DNA of 52,576 nucleotides from Marisediminicola senii (GCF_011057645.1 NZ_JAALGE010000017.1:1-52576), one strand, 5' to 3'. Numbered from the stretch's first letter, positions 1-8,743 are shown. Program-made: numbers and translations. The notes: a model not told the origin generated them from the sequence alone.

Positions 1-111
1 GGCGTCTACTCCCGAATCGCAGGCCGACTACTCGCCCTCGCCGCAGGAATCTGGCACAACTGGCTCATCGGAGCACCCAACAAACGCTCCCTCATCGCCT
101 ACGACCATTAG
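1..111 (+). CDS. IS transposase, C-terminal fragment (5' end outside window)
   Basis: Frame 1 is open from the first base to TAG at 109-111. It ends in GIWHNWLIGAPNKRSLIAYDH-like residues, and the motif 'IWHN...RSLIAYDH' is typical of the C-terminus of actinobacterial IS982-family transposases. Only 36 residues are visible, so the DDE catalytic residues cannot be checked and the copy may or may not be intact. The family call rests on recognition of this tail alone. Confidence 0.6.
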   Translation, partial: GVYSRIAGRLLALAAGIWHNWLIGAPNKRSLIAYDH

Positions 112-141
112 GACTCACTCATCTAGGTTTTACCACAGGGT
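1..141 (+). mobile_element. Right end of an insertion sequence (IS982-like)
   Basis: The window opens inside an insertion sequence. It holds the last 36 codons of a transposase and then about 30 non-coding bases ending in TTTTACCACAGGGT, whose reverse complement begins ACCC, the terminal pattern I associate with the IS982 family. I place the element end at base 141 by that pattern. The target duplication and the left end lie outside the window or cannot be confirmed. The element ends about 70 bases before the pyrimidine catabolic operon. Confidence 0.55.
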
Positions 142-212
142 CATCGGTTGAAATGAGCCGGAAACGTGCACCGTCAACGATGTCAGAACGCATTACGTCC
201 CCGAGGAGAACC

Positions 213-1061
213 GTGACTGTTGTACGCGCCGCCATCACTCAGACCACCTGGACGGGTGACAAGGAGTCGATGATCGAGAAGCACGAGAAATTCGCCAGGG
301 ATGCCGCGGCCGACGGAGCGCAGGTCATCTGCTTTCAGGAGCTCTTCTACGGCCCGTACTTCGGCATCACCGAAGACAAGAAGTACTACGCATACGCGGA
401 GCCGGCCGACGGGCCGATCGTGCAGCGCTTCGCGGCCCTCGCGAAGGAGCTCGGCATCGTCATGGTGCTCCCCATCTACGAGGAAGACATGACGGGGGTG
501 TATTACAACACCGCCGTCATCGTCGAAGCCGACGGCACCATCCTCGGCAAGTACCGCAAGCACCACATCCCGCACCTCGACCGGTTCTGGGAGAAGTTCT
601 ACTTCCGTCCAGGCAACATGGGATACCCCGTGTTCCAGACCTCGGTCGGACCGATCGGCCTGTACATCTGCTACGACCGGCACTTCCCAGAGGGATGGCG
701 CGAACTCGGCCTGAACGGCGCACAGATCGTGTTCAACCCCAACGCCACCAAGCCCGGCCTCTCCAACCGCCTGTGGGAGGTCGAGGGCCCGGCCGCCGCC
801 GTCGCGAACGGCTACTTCGTGCTGCAGCCCAACCGCGTCGGCCGCGAAGACAACGAGTACGGCGAGCTCGCCGTCGACTTCTACGGCACCAGCCAGGTCA
901 TCGACCCGCGCGGCAACTTCGTCGGCGAGCGCGGCTCCGGCACCGACGAGGAGATCATCATCCGCGACCTCGACATGGACCTCATCAAGCAGATGCGCGA
1001 CGACTGGCAGTTCTACCGCGACCGTCGCCCGGAGTCGTACACCTCGATCCCCAAGCCGTAG
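213..1061 (+). CDS. Beta-ureidopropionase (nitrilase superfamily)
   Basis: Predicted to hydrolyse N-carbamoyl-beta-alanine to beta-alanine, CO2 and ammonia, the last hydrolytic step of reductive pyrimidine breakdown. The nitrilase triad is visible: Glu43 (CFQELFYGPYF), Lys116 (KYRKHHIPH) and Cys153 (YICYDRHFPE). The C-terminal half (GTSQVIDPRG...DWQFYRDRRPESY) resembles beta-ureidopropionases more than general nitrilases. I chose GTG 213 because AGGAG lies at 204-208 and the family usually starts near VRAAITQT. In-frame ATGs at 153 and 180 would add 20 or 11 unsupported residues. It is followed after 56 bases by dihydropyrimidinase. An N-carbamoyl-D-amino-acid hydrolase role is a possible alternative. 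Confidence 0.88.
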   Translation: MTVVRAAITQTTWTGDKESMIEKHEKFARDAAADGAQVICFQELFYGPYFGITEDKKYYAYAEPADGPIVQRFAALAKELGIVMVLPIYEEDMTGVYYNTAVIVEADGTILGKYRKHHIPHLDRFWEKFYFRPGNMGYPVFQTSVGPIGLYICYDRHFPEGWRELGLNGAQIVFNPNATKPGLSNRLWEVEGPAAAVANGYFVLQPNRVGREDNEYGELAVDFYGTSQVIDPRGNFVGERGSGTDEEIIIRDLDMDLIKQMRDDWQFYRDRRPESYTSIPKP

Positions 1062-1117
1062 CCCCACTGCACCAGTGATCTCCACACCCCAGTGACTTCC
1101 ACGAGAAAGGACGGTCG

Positions 1118-2557
1118 ATGAAGACCCTCATCAAGAACGGCACGGTCGTGAACGCGACCGGTTCCGGAGCCGCAGACGTGATCATCGACGGCGAGACCAT
1201 CGCCGCGGTGCTCGCCCCCGGTTCCACCCTCCTCGGGTTCGACCTCGAGGCCAACGTCGACACCGTGATCGACGCGGCAGGCAAGTACGTGATCCCCGGC
1301 GGCATCGACGCGCACACCCACATGCAGATGCCGTTCGGCGGCACCGAGGCATCCGACACCTTCGAGACCGGAACCCGGGCCGCCGCGCACGGCGGAACGA
1401 CGAGCATCGTCGACTTCGTCGTGCAGTACGCGGGCGAGAACGTGCTCGACCAGTACGCGCTCTGGCAGCAGAAGGCCGCGGGCGAATGCGCCATCGACTA
1501 CGGATTCCACCAGATCCTCAGCGACGTGCAGGACTCGTCGCTCACCGCGATGGACGAGCTCGTCGCCGAGGGGGTCTCCAGCTTCAAGCTGTTCATGGCC
1601 TACAAGGGAGTCTTCCTCTCCGACGACGGGCAGATCGTCAAGGCCATGCAGAAGGCAGCATCCAACGGATCGATGATCATGATGCACGCCGAGAACGGCA
1701 GTGTCATCGACCTCCTTGTGCAGCAGGCCGTCGCGGCAGGCAACACCACTCCGTATTACCACGGCCTTACCCGCCCGTGGCAGGCCGAGGAGGAGGCGAC
1801 GCACCGCGCCATCATGCTCGCGCACCTCACCGGGGCGCCGCTCTACGTGGTGCACGTGAGCGCGAAGCAGGCCGTCGAGCAGATCGCCACCGCCCGCGAC
1901 CGTGGACAGAACGTCTTCGGTGAGACCTGCCCGCAGTACCTCTACCTCTCGCTCGAAGACCAGCTCGGCGCGACGAGTGAGGAGTGGGGCGACTTCGAGG
2001 GCGCCAAGTGGGTGTGCTCCACCCCTCTGCGCTCCAAGCACGAGGGCCACCAGCACCACATGTGGCAGAGCCTGCGCACGAACGATATCCAGATGGTCTC
2101 CACCGACCACTGCCCGTTCTGCATGAAGGGCCAGAAGGATATGGGCCTCGGCAACTTCTCCAAGATCCCCAACGGCATCGGCTCGGTCGAGCACCGCATG
2201 GACCTGCTGTACCAGGGCGTCGTCGACGGCCAGCTGTCGCTCGAGCGCTGGGTCGAGGTCACCTCGGTCACCCCCGCCCGCATGTTCGGCATGTACGGCA
2301 AGAAGGGCGTCATCCAGCCGGGAGCCGACGGCGACATCGTCGTCTACGACCCCAACGGGCATACCTCCATCGGCATCGGCGAGGGCAAGACGCACCACAT
2401 GAACATGGACTACTCCGCGTGGGAGGGCTACGAGATCGACGGTCACGTCGACACCGTGCTCTCCCGGGGATCCGTCGTCGTCGACGACAACCGGTACCTC
2501 GGTCGCAAGGGCGACGGAAAGTACATCAAGCGCGGCCTGTCGCAGTACCTGATCTGA
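1118..2557 (+). CDS. hydA: Dihydropyrimidinase / D-hydantoinase
   Basis: Cyclic amidohydrolase of 479 residues, the normal family length. It opens the ring of dihydrouracil/dihydrothymine or 5-substituted hydantoins. The binuclear metal site is complete: His66 and His68 (DAHTH), the carboxylated Lys157 (SSFKLFMAYKG), His190 (MMHAENG), His246 (VHVSAKQ) and Asp330 (STDHCPF). A clear AGAAAGGA site (1104-1111) precedes ATG 1118. Its product is the substrate of the upstream ureidopropionase, so the two genes form a consecutive pathway. Sequence alone does not separate dihydropyrimidinase from D-hydantoinase; the neighbours favour the former. Confidence 0.93.
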   Translation: MKTLIKNGTVVNATGSGAADVIIDGETIAAVLAPGSTLLGFDLEANVDTVIDAAGKYVIPGGIDAHTHMQMPFGGTEASDTFETGTRAAAHGGTTSIVDFVVQYAGENVLDQYALWQQKAAGECAIDYGFHQILSDVQDSSLTAMDELVAEGVSSFKLFMAYKGVFLSDDGQIVKAMQKAASNGSMIMMHAENGSVIDLLVQQAVAAGNTTPYYHGLTRPWQAEEEATHRAIMLAHLTGAPLYVVHVSAKQAVEQIATARDRGQNVFGETCPQYLYLSLEDQLGATSEEWGDFEGAKWVCSTPLRSKHEGHQHHMWQSLRTNDIQMVSTDHCPFCMKGQKDMGLGNFSKIPNGIGSVEHRMDLLYQGVVDGQLSLERWVEVTSVTPARMFGMYGKKGVIQPGADGDIVVYDPNGHTSIGIGEGKTHHMNMDYSAWEGYEIDGHVDTVLSRGSVVVDDNRYLGRKGDGKYIKRGLSQYLI

Positions 2558-2568
2558 ATCGAGGAACC

Positions 2569-3585
2569 GTGGACTTCGGAGCAGTACTCCAAACCAACCC
2601 GCCAGCGTCGCGCACCGTCTACCTGGCGAAGCTCGCCGAGCAGCACGGATTCAGCCACGTCTGGACGTTCGACTCGCACCTGCTCTGGCAGGAGCCGTAC
2701 GTGATCTACAGCCAGATCCTCAACGAGACCAAGCGCGTGATCGTCGGCCCGATGGTCACCAACCCGGCCACCCGGGACTGGACGGTTACCGCGTCGACCT
2801 ACGCGACCCTCAACGAGATGTACGGCAACCGCACCATCTGCGGCATCGGGCGCGGCGACTCCGCGGTGCGCGTCACCAACGGGGCGCCCACCACGCTGAA
2901 GACGCTGCGCGAATCGATCCACGTCATCCGCGAGCTCGCCAACTCCCGCGCCGTCGAGTACAACGGGGCCACACTGCAGTTCCCGTGGAGCACCGGGTCG
3001 ACGCTCGACATCTGGGTCGCGGCCTACGGACCGCTGGCGCTCAAGCTGACTGGAGAAGTCGGTGACGGATTCATCCTGCAGATGGCCGACCTCGACGTTG
3101 CGGAGTGGATGATCCGCACGGTGCGCGACGCGGCAGAGAAGGCCGGGCGCGACCCGATGTCGATCAAGTTCTGCGTCGCGGCCCCGATGTATATCGGCGA
3201 CGACTGGGCGCACATGCGCGACCAGAACCGCTGGTTCGGCGGAATGGTAGGCAACCACGTAGCCGACATCGTGAAGAAGTACGGCGCAGACAGCGCGGTG
3301 CCGAAAGCGCTCACCGACTACATCGCCGGTCGCCAGGACTACGACTACAACGAGCACGGCCGTGCGGGCAACACCCACACCGCGTTCGTGCCAGACGAGA
3401 TCGTCGACAGGTTCTGCCTGCTCGGCACCCCGCAGCAGCACATCGAGAAACTGACCGCCCTGAAGGAGCTCGGGGTCGACCAGTTCGCCGGGTACCTCCA
3501 GCACGACAACAAGGAGGAGACCCTGAGGGTGTACGGCGAGACCGTGATCCCCGCCATGCGGGACACCATCGTGGCCAGGTCGTGA
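2569..3585 (+). CDS. LLM-class F420-dependent oxidoreductase (pyrimidine-operon type)
   Basis: Luciferase-like TIM-barrel oxidoreductase of 338 residues. Recognisable stretches are FGAVLQTNPPASRT at the start, HVWTFDSHLLWQEPY, VGPMVTNPATRDW, GIGRGDSAVR and the glycine-rich VGDGFILQMAD. It resembles the family modelled as TIGR03842 (name recalled, not searched). GTG 2569 is 11 bases after the hydA stop and follows GAGGA at 2561-2565. Tight coupling to hydA and overlap with the permease suggest a redox step in the same pathway. The substrate is unknown; reduction of the pyrimidine ring with F420H2 is my inference. Confidence 0.82.
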   Translation: MDFGAVLQTNPPASRTVYLAKLAEQHGFSHVWTFDSHLLWQEPYVIYSQILNETKRVIVGPMVTNPATRDWTVTASTYATLNEMYGNRTICGIGRGDSAVRVTNGAPTTLKTLRESIHVIRELANSRAVEYNGATLQFPWSTGSTLDIWVAAYGPLALKLTGEVGDGFILQMADLDVAEWMIRTVRDAAEKAGRDPMSIKFCVAAPMYIGDDWAHMRDQNRWFGGMVGNHVADIVKKYGADSAVPKALTDYIAGRQDYDYNEHGRAGNTHTAFVPDEIVDRFCLLGTPQQHIEKLTALKELGVDQFAGYLQHDNKEETLRVYGETVIPAMRDTIVARS

Positions 3586-4520
3586 CCGCCCCGTCGGCTC
3601 TCGACGCCCCACCCGCAGTGCGACCGGCACGGGGGAGGGGCACCTCCCCGCGCGCCAACCTCATGCGCATCGGGCTCGGGGCCGCCGCGCTGCTCGGGAT
3701 CGCCGTCGTCTGGGAGCTCTACAAGTGGCTCGGGCCCTCCGATGGGTTGGTGATCGGCGAGGCGCGGCTACTGCCCCGCACCAGCGACCTCGCGATGCCG
3801 CATATCCCCGACATGCTCACGAGGCTGTTCGAGCCCGTGACCAGGGCAGACGGTTCCCCGCCACTATGGCTCGAGGTCGCGAACGCCGCGGCCGTCACGC
3901 TCGGCATCGCGGCCGTGGGCTGGCTGCTCGGACTCATCGTCGGCCTCGCGCTCTCCCTCGTGATGGTGCGCTGGCGCCTCGCCGAATCCAGCCTGATGCC
4001 GTGGATCGTGCTCAGCCAGACCGTTCCCCTCATCGCCTTCGCGCCCGTCGTGCGCAGCTGGGGGTCGAGGATCGAGATCGGCGCCTTCGAATGGCAGGAC
4101 TGGATGTCGGTTGCCCTCATCGCCTCCTACCTCGCGTTCTTTCCCATCGCGATCGGTGCCCTCCGCGGCCTGCAGTCGCCCACCGCCATGCACAACGACC
4201 TCATGAAGTCCTACGCCGCGGGGTGGTGGGCGACCCTCATCAAGCTCCGGCTGCCGGCGAGCGTGCCGTACCTGCTCCCCGCCCTCCGCCTCGGGGCAGC
4301 CAACGCCGTCGTCGGCGCGATCGTCGCGGAGGTCTCCACCGGACTCCGCGGCGGCATCGGCCGCATGATCGTGCAGTACGCCGGACAGGCCAGCGGTGAC
4401 CCGGCCAAGTCGTGGGGTCCCATCTTCGGAGCCATCATTCTCGGGCTCCTCGCAGCGGGTTCGGTCGCCCTCATCGGCGGCGGGCTGCGCAACTATCGCA
4501 GAGCAGAGGTGAGTGCATGA
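3582..4520 (+). CDS. ABC transporter permease (SsuC/TauC type), first subunit
   Basis: Integral membrane permease of 312 residues with about six hydrophobic segments and an EAA-type cytoplasmic loop (LRGLQSP...DLMKSYAAGWWATLIKLRLPAS). It starts at GTG 3582, which overlaps the preceding stop as GTGA; an upstream SD is weak, suggesting translational coupling. The first 25 residues are Pro/Ala/Arg-rich before the first membrane segment. With the next three genes it forms a complete importer, presumably for pyrimidine bases, dihydropyrimidines or hydantoins. Confidence 0.85.
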   Translation: MTAPSALDAPPAVRPARGRGTSPRANLMRIGLGAAALLGIAVVWELYKWLGPSDGLVIGEARLLPRTSDLAMPHIPDMLTRLFEPVTRADGSPPLWLEVANAAAVTLGIAAVGWLLGLIVGLALSLVMVRWRLAESSLMPWIVLSQTVPLIAFAPVVRSWGSRIEIGAFEWQDWMSVALIASYLAFFPIAIGALRGLQSPTAMHNDLMKSYAAGWWATLIKLRLPASVPYLLPALRLGAANAVVGAIVAEVSTGLRGGIGRMIVQYAGQASGDPAKSWGPIFGAIILGLLAAGSVALIGGGLRNYRRAEVSA

Positions 4521-5344
4521 CGCTCCACAACCCGTCCGTCAAATCCGTCCAGACCACCGACGCCGTCGTCGCCACGGGCGTCAGCAAGGTCTTCGACGCC
4601 GCAGGCGTCACGGCGCTCGACGGCGTCGACCTCGTCGTCAGGGCTGGCGAGTTCGTCTCGCTGATCGGCCCTTCGGGCTGCGGCAAGAGCACGCTCCTTC
4701 GGCTCATCGCCGACCTCGACGAGCCGTCCGGCGGCACCCTGCAGATCTTCGGCAAGTCGGCGAAGCAGGCCCGCATCGACCAGGACTACGGCATCGCCTT
4801 CCAGCAGGCCGGGTTGCTGCCGTGGCGCACCGTCGCCGCCAACATCGAACTGCCCCTCGAACTGCACGGCTTTCCCAAGGCGCAGCGCGCGGACCGCTCC
4901 CGCGAGCTGCTCGACTTGGTCGGCCTGTCGGACTTCGGGCAGCGCTACCCCGACGAGCTGTCGGGAGGGATGCAGCAGCGCATCGCCATCGCGCGGGCGC
5001 TCGCAGAGAAGCCCAACCTCCTCCTCATGGACGAACCGTTCGGCGCCCTCGACGAGATGACCCGCGAGCGCATGCAGACCGAGCTCACCCGGATCTGCGC
5101 CGAGACCGGCGCTGCGGTCGTCTTCGTCACCCACTCCATTCCCGAGGCGGTGTTCCTCTCCGACCGCGTCGTCGTCATGTCGCCCCGCCCCGGCCGCATC
5201 GAGACCGTCGTTCCGATGGCGCTCGGCCCCGCGCACGAGCGTGGCGACCAGATCCGCGAAGACCCGACGTTCTTCAGCATGGTCACCGCGGTGCGCGAGG
5301 CCCTGCACCAGGGTGCCCCCGCGCGGGGCACGGACAACCGATGA
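4517..5344 (+). CDS. ABC transporter ATP-binding protein (SsuB/TauB type)
   Basis: ATPase of 275 residues with all motifs: Walker A GPSGCGKST at 51-59, Q-loop FQQAGLLPWRT, signature LSGGMQQRIAIARAL, Walker B LLLMDEPFGALDE and H-loop FVTHSIPEA. The order and sequence match the nitrate/sulfonate/taurine family. It overlaps the upstream permease (ATGA at 4517-4520) and the downstream permease (ATGA at 5341-5344). It powers the two-permease importer of this operon. Confidence 0.92.
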   Translation: MTLHNPSVKSVQTTDAVVATGVSKVFDAAGVTALDGVDLVVRAGEFVSLIGPSGCGKSTLLRLIADLDEPSGGTLQIFGKSAKQARIDQDYGIAFQQAGLLPWRTVAANIELPLELHGFPKAQRADRSRELLDLVGLSDFGQRYPDELSGGMQQRIAIARALAEKPNLLLMDEPFGALDEMTRERMQTELTRICAETGAAVVFVTHSIPEAVFLSDRVVVMSPRPGRIETVVPMALGPAHERGDQIREDPTFFSMVTAVREALHQGAPARGTDNR

Positions 5345-6198
5345 GCGCCCGCTCCCGCGACACCCTCGTGCGCGCAGGCGCACCGGTCGCCCTCGGTGTC
5401 TTCGTGCTCGTCGCCTGGCAGCTCATCGTGACCGTCGGCGAGATCGACGACTACCTCCTCCCCAGCCCGCTGAGCATCGCCGGGCAGGTCGTCGAGTTCT
5501 GGCCGTCGCTCGTCGCCGCGGTCGGCAGCACGGGGCTCAACGCGCTGATCGGCCTGGTCGTGGGATCGGTCGTCGGGGTGGGCATCGCGCTCCTCGCCTC
5601 CCTCAGCCGCGTCGTCGACTACCTGTCGGCCCCCCTCGTCGCCGGCCTGGCGGTCGTGCCGATCGTTGCCCTCGCCCCGGTGCTCAACACCATGTTCGGT
5701 GCCGACTCAGAGACGGGCAGGCGCACCATCGCCGGCCTCGCGGTGTTCGTGCCGGTGTTCATCAACACGCTCCGTGGCCTGCGCCAGACGGCGCCAGTGC
5801 ACCGCGACCTGATGCGCTCCTACGCCGCGAAGCCCGGCCAGGTCGTGCGCGTGCTCACCATTCCCGCCGCGCGCCCCTACATCTTCACCGGTATCCGCAT
5901 CGCCTCGTCGCTCGCCGTGATCTCCGCGCTCGTCGCCGAGTACTTCGGCGGCCCGCGCGGCGGCCTCGGTTCGCTGATCTCGTCGTCCGCCGCCACGAGC
6001 GCCTACGCACGGGCGTGGGCCTACGTCGTCGGTGGCATCGTGCTCGGCCTCCTCTTCTTCGTCGTGACGTCTGCCCTCGAGCGGCTCGTCACTCCCTCCG
6101 CAGCATTCCCGCACGGCACCACCGACAGCACCACGCGCACCAGCAGCACCAGCAGCACCAACCTCTCGAACACAGCACCACGAAAGGAACTGACATGA
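5341..6198 (+). CDS. ABC transporter permease (SsuC/TauC type), second subunit
   Basis: Second permease, 285 residues, with six predicted membrane segments and the EAA loop LRGLRQTAPVHRDLMRSYAAKPGQVVRVLTIPAARPY, close to that of the first subunit. It probably forms a heterodimer with the 3582-4520 product. The last 35 residues are a Ser/Thr-rich low-complexity tail (STTRTSSTSSTN) encoded by agc/acc repeats, unusual for this family. Start and stop overlap its neighbours by four bases. Confidence 0.88.
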   Translation: MSARSRDTLVRAGAPVALGVFVLVAWQLIVTVGEIDDYLLPSPLSIAGQVVEFWPSLVAAVGSTGLNALIGLVVGSVVGVGIALLASLSRVVDYLSAPLVAGLAVVPIVALAPVLNTMFGADSETGRRTIAGLAVFVPVFINTLRGLRQTAPVHRDLMRSYAAKPGQVVRVLTIPAARPYIFTGIRIASSLAVISALVAEYFGGPRGGLGSLISSSAATSAYARAWAYVVGGIVLGLLFFVVTSALERLVTPSAAFPHGTTDSTTRTSSTSSTNLSNTAPRKELT

Positions 6199-7346
6199 CA
6201 CACAGCAGGCGCAGGTCCCTCGTCGTCGGCGCGGGGCTCCTCACCTCGGCACTCATCCTGTCGGGCTGTTCGACCTCCGGGGACGACTCCGGCGGGGGAG
6301 ACGGCGGATCGGACGACCTCACCCCCGTGAGCCTCCAGCTGCAGTGGCTGCCCCAGGGGCAGTTCGCCGGCTACTACGCGGCGCTCGACCAGGGCTTCTT
6401 CGAAGAGGAGGGCCTGGACGTCGAGATCATCCCGAGCGGCGGCGACATCGTGCCGCAGGACGCCCTCGTCGCGGGCGACGTCGACTACGCCATCGCGTGG
6501 GTGCCCAAGGCGCTCGGATCGATCGAGGCCGGTGCGAACATCACCGACATCGCCCAGATCTTCCAGCGTTCCGGCACCCTGCAGGTGGCCTGGGCCGACA
6601 GCGGCATCGAGACCGTCGCCGACTTCGAGGGCAAGCGCATCGGCAGCTGGGGCTTCGGCAACGAGTGGGAGATCTTCGCGGCCATGGCCGCGGAGGGACT
6701 CGATTCCACCAGCGTCGAGATCATCACGCAGGACTTCAACATGAACGCCTTCCTCGAGGGCGACATCGACGCGGCCCAGGCGATGACCTACAACGAGTAC
6801 GCGCAGCTGCTCGAGAGCACCGACCCCGACACGGGTGAGCTCTACCAGCCGGAGGACTTCTCGGTCATCGACTACAACGAGGCGGGCGGCGCGATGCTGC
6901 AGGACGCCATCTGGGCCGACACCGAGCGCCTCGAGAGCGACGAGGAGTACCAGGAGACCACGGTCGCGTTCCTCAAGGCCGTCATCAAGGGCTGGGCGTA
7001 CGCGGCCAGCGACCCCGAGGCCGCCGCCGACATCACCATCAATGAGGGCTCGGGCTGGGGCCTCACCCACGAGCTGTGGATGGTCAACGAGACCAACAAG
7101 CTCATCTGGCCGTCGGACAACGGCATCGGCATCATCGACGAAGAGGCGTGGAACAGCACCGTCGAGGGGGCCCTCTCGGCGACCAACGAGAGCGGCGCCT
7201 CGCTCATCACCGAAGAGCCGCCGAGCACCGCATACACGAACGAGTGGATCCAGATGGCCCACGACGAACTCGAGGGAGACGACATCGACCTCACGGGGGC
7301 CGACTTCGAGCCCATCGAGGTCGAACTCACCGAGGGCGGCGAGTAG
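6195..7346 (+). CDS. ABC transporter substrate-binding lipoprotein (NMT1/THI5-like)
   Basis: A 383-residue exported lipoprotein: basic N-terminus, hydrophobic core and lipobox LSGC with Cys near residue 24, then a Gly/Asp/Ser-rich linker. The mature protein has the SsuA/THI5-like signature (QLQWLPQGQFAGYYAALDQGFFEEEGLDV, DIVPQDALVAGDVDYAIAW). These domains bind pyrimidine-like compounds such as hydroxymethylpyrimidine, as well as sulfonates; with its neighbours a pyrimidine or dihydropyrimidine ligand is plausible. ATG 6195 has AAAGGA upstream at 6183-6188 and overlaps the permease stop. It closes the four-gene transporter. Confidence 0.88.
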   Translation: MTHSRRRSLVVGAGLLTSALILSGCSTSGDDSGGGDGGSDDLTPVSLQLQWLPQGQFAGYYAALDQGFFEEEGLDVEIIPSGGDIVPQDALVAGDVDYAIAWVPKALGSIEAGANITDIAQIFQRSGTLQVAWADSGIETVADFEGKRIGSWGFGNEWEIFAAMAAEGLDSTSVEIITQDFNMNAFLEGDIDAAQAMTYNEYAQLLESTDPDTGELYQPEDFSVIDYNEAGGAMLQDAIWADTERLESDEEYQETTVAFLKAVIKGWAYAASDPEAAADITINEGSGWGLTHELWMVNETNKLIWPSDNGIGIIDEEAWNSTVEGALSATNESGASLITEEPPSTAYTNEWIQMAHDELEGDDIDLTGADFEPIEVELTEGGE

Positions 7347-7376
7347 CAGCAGGGCGCCCGGCAACGGGACGGAACG

Positions 7377-7419
7377 TCAGGGGCGGTAGGTATGGTGCGA
7401 CCATGTCGACCGCCCCTGA
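7377..7419. promoter_or_regulatory. 43-bp dyad across the -10 and start codon of the photolyase-like gene
   Basis: Two 11-base arms (TCAGGGGCGGT at 7377-7387 and its exact complement ACCGCCCCTGA at 7409-7419) enclose a second inverted pair (ATGGT 7392-7396, ACCAT 7400-7404). All are symmetric about base 7398, with 4-base gaps on each side. The region includes a -10-like TATGGT and the ATG at 7403. It could be an operator or, in read-through RNA from the upstream operon, a hairpin burying the start codon. Confidence 0.6.
7391..7396 (+). promoter_or_regulatory. Candidate -10 (TATGGT) for a leaderless start
   Basis: TATGGT ends six bases before ATG 7403 and no SD precedes that start. This is the TANNNT-N6-start arrangement seen at many genes in this window. 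Confidence 0.45.
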
Positions 7420-8743
7420 TGTGTCCCCTGACAGCTCTCCCTCCGAATCCGGCGAGACCGATACCGGCGAATTCGCGCCGACCCGCGCCGCCGGCCTCGA
7501 CCTCCTCACCGACTTCGTTCCGCACGCCGGACGTGACTACGCGACCGGCCGCAACACCGACCCGGGTCCCGGCCGTGAGACCGCGGTCTCGATGCTCTCG
7601 AGGTACGTCAGCCACCGGCTGGTTACCGAGCGCGAGATCGTCGAGGCGGTGCTCGCGCGGCACAGCCAGGCCGCCGCACAGAAGTTCGTGCAGGAGGTGT
7701 TCTGGCGCACGTACTGGAAGGGGTGGCTCGAGCTGCGGCCCAGCGTGTGGGCCGGCTACCGGGCCGACGTAGACAGGCTCGCGGCGGCATCCATCGACGC
7801 GTCGCAGTTCGGTGCGTCAGACCTCGACTCCGCCGATGACCTCGCGCGGGCCCTCGAGGGCCGCACCGGAATCGAATGCTTCGACGCGTGGCGCGACGAG
7901 CTGGTCGAGACCGGCTACCTGCACAACCACACCCGCATGTGGTTCGCGAGCATCTGGATCTTCACCCTCGGCCTGCCGTGGCAGCTCGGCGCCGACTTCT
8001 TCTACCGGCACCTGCTCGACGGCGACCCGGCGTCGAACACGCTGTCGTGGCGATGGGTCGCGGGGCTGCAGACCACGGGCAAGACCTACCTCGCGACCGC
8101 CGACAACATCGAGAAGTTCACCGAGGGGCGCTTCCGGCCCACCGGGCTCGCTCCCGTGGCACCCGCCATCGACGACGACCCGGTTCCCGAGGCGCGCGAG
8201 CTTCCCGCGGCCGACGCCGCACCCGACGGCCGCGTCGTGCTGCTGCTGCACGACGACGACACCCACGCCGAGAGCCTCGAGCTCGGCACGGCTACGGTGG
8301 TCGCGGTCGGCGGCTTCTCGGCCGCGGCGGCGCGATCGCCGCTCGGCACCGCGGAGCCCGTGCTGCGGTTCGCTGCCGCAGCCGTGCGCGACGGCGTCGA
8401 CCGTGCGCGACGGCACTTCGCCGCCGACGAGCTGCCCGGCCTCGACGGGCCCGGCCCCGACGGCACAGACGCCGATGGCACCGCTGCCGATGCAGGCCTC
8501 GACGTCGACCAGCTCGTCGAGGCGATGGCCAGGGTGGATGCCACCACGATAGTCACCCCGTACGCCCCGACCGGCCCCGTTGCCGAGCGGCTCGATGCCC
8601 TCGAACGCGCGCTGCCCGCGGGCATCCACCTCGTGCGCGTGCGCCGCGAATGGGACACCCTCGCCTGGCCGCACGCCCGGCGCGGGTTTTTTCCGTTCCG
8701 CGAGCGCATCGCCGGGCTGCTCCGTGCGCAGGGCCTCGTGTAG
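7403..8743 (+). CDS. Photolyase/cryptochrome-like FAD-binding protein with swapped domain order
   Basis: A 446-residue protein. Residues about 30-250 match the FAD-binding helical domain of the cryptochrome/photolyase family: VSRYVSHRLVTE-like region, KFVQEVFWRTYWKGWLE, TGYLHNHTRMWFASIW, and SNTLSWRWVAGLQTTGKTYLA. In standard photolyases this domain is C-terminal; here an alpha/beta-looking segment follows it (VVLLLHDDD near 275, TIVTPYAPTGPV near 380), separated by an Asp/Gly/Ala-rich stretch. Function is unknown; light-dependent repair or signalling is inferred. The pyrimidine-operon position may be incidental, because the gene appears to have its own promoter. Confidence 0.8.
   Translation: MSTAPDVSPDSSPSESGETDTGEFAPTRAAGLDLLTDFVPHAGRDYATGRNTDPGPGRETAVSMLSRYVSHRLVTEREIVEAVLARHSQAAAQKFVQEVFWRTYWKGWLELRPSVWAGYRADVDRLAAASIDASQFGASDLDSADDLARALEGRTGIECFDAWRDELVETGYLHNHTRMWFASIWIFTLGLPWQLGADFFYRHLLDGDPASNTLSWRWVAGLQTTGKTYLATADNIEKFTEGRFRPTGLAPVAPAIDDDPVPEARELPAADAAPDGRVVLLLHDDDTHAESLELGTATVVAVGGFSAAAARSPLGTAEPVLRFAAAAVRDGVDRARRHFAADELPGLDGPGPDGTDADGTAADAGLDVDQLVEAMARVDATTIVTPYAPTGPVAERLDALERALPAGIHLVRVRREWDTLAWPHARRGFFPFRERIAGLLRAQGLV

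Noticed and set aside
183-1085. Long minus-strand reading frame opposite the ureidopropionase gene
   Set aside because: Its translation has no domain-like pattern, and the plus strand encodes a clear enzyme; high GC commonly leaves antisense frames open.
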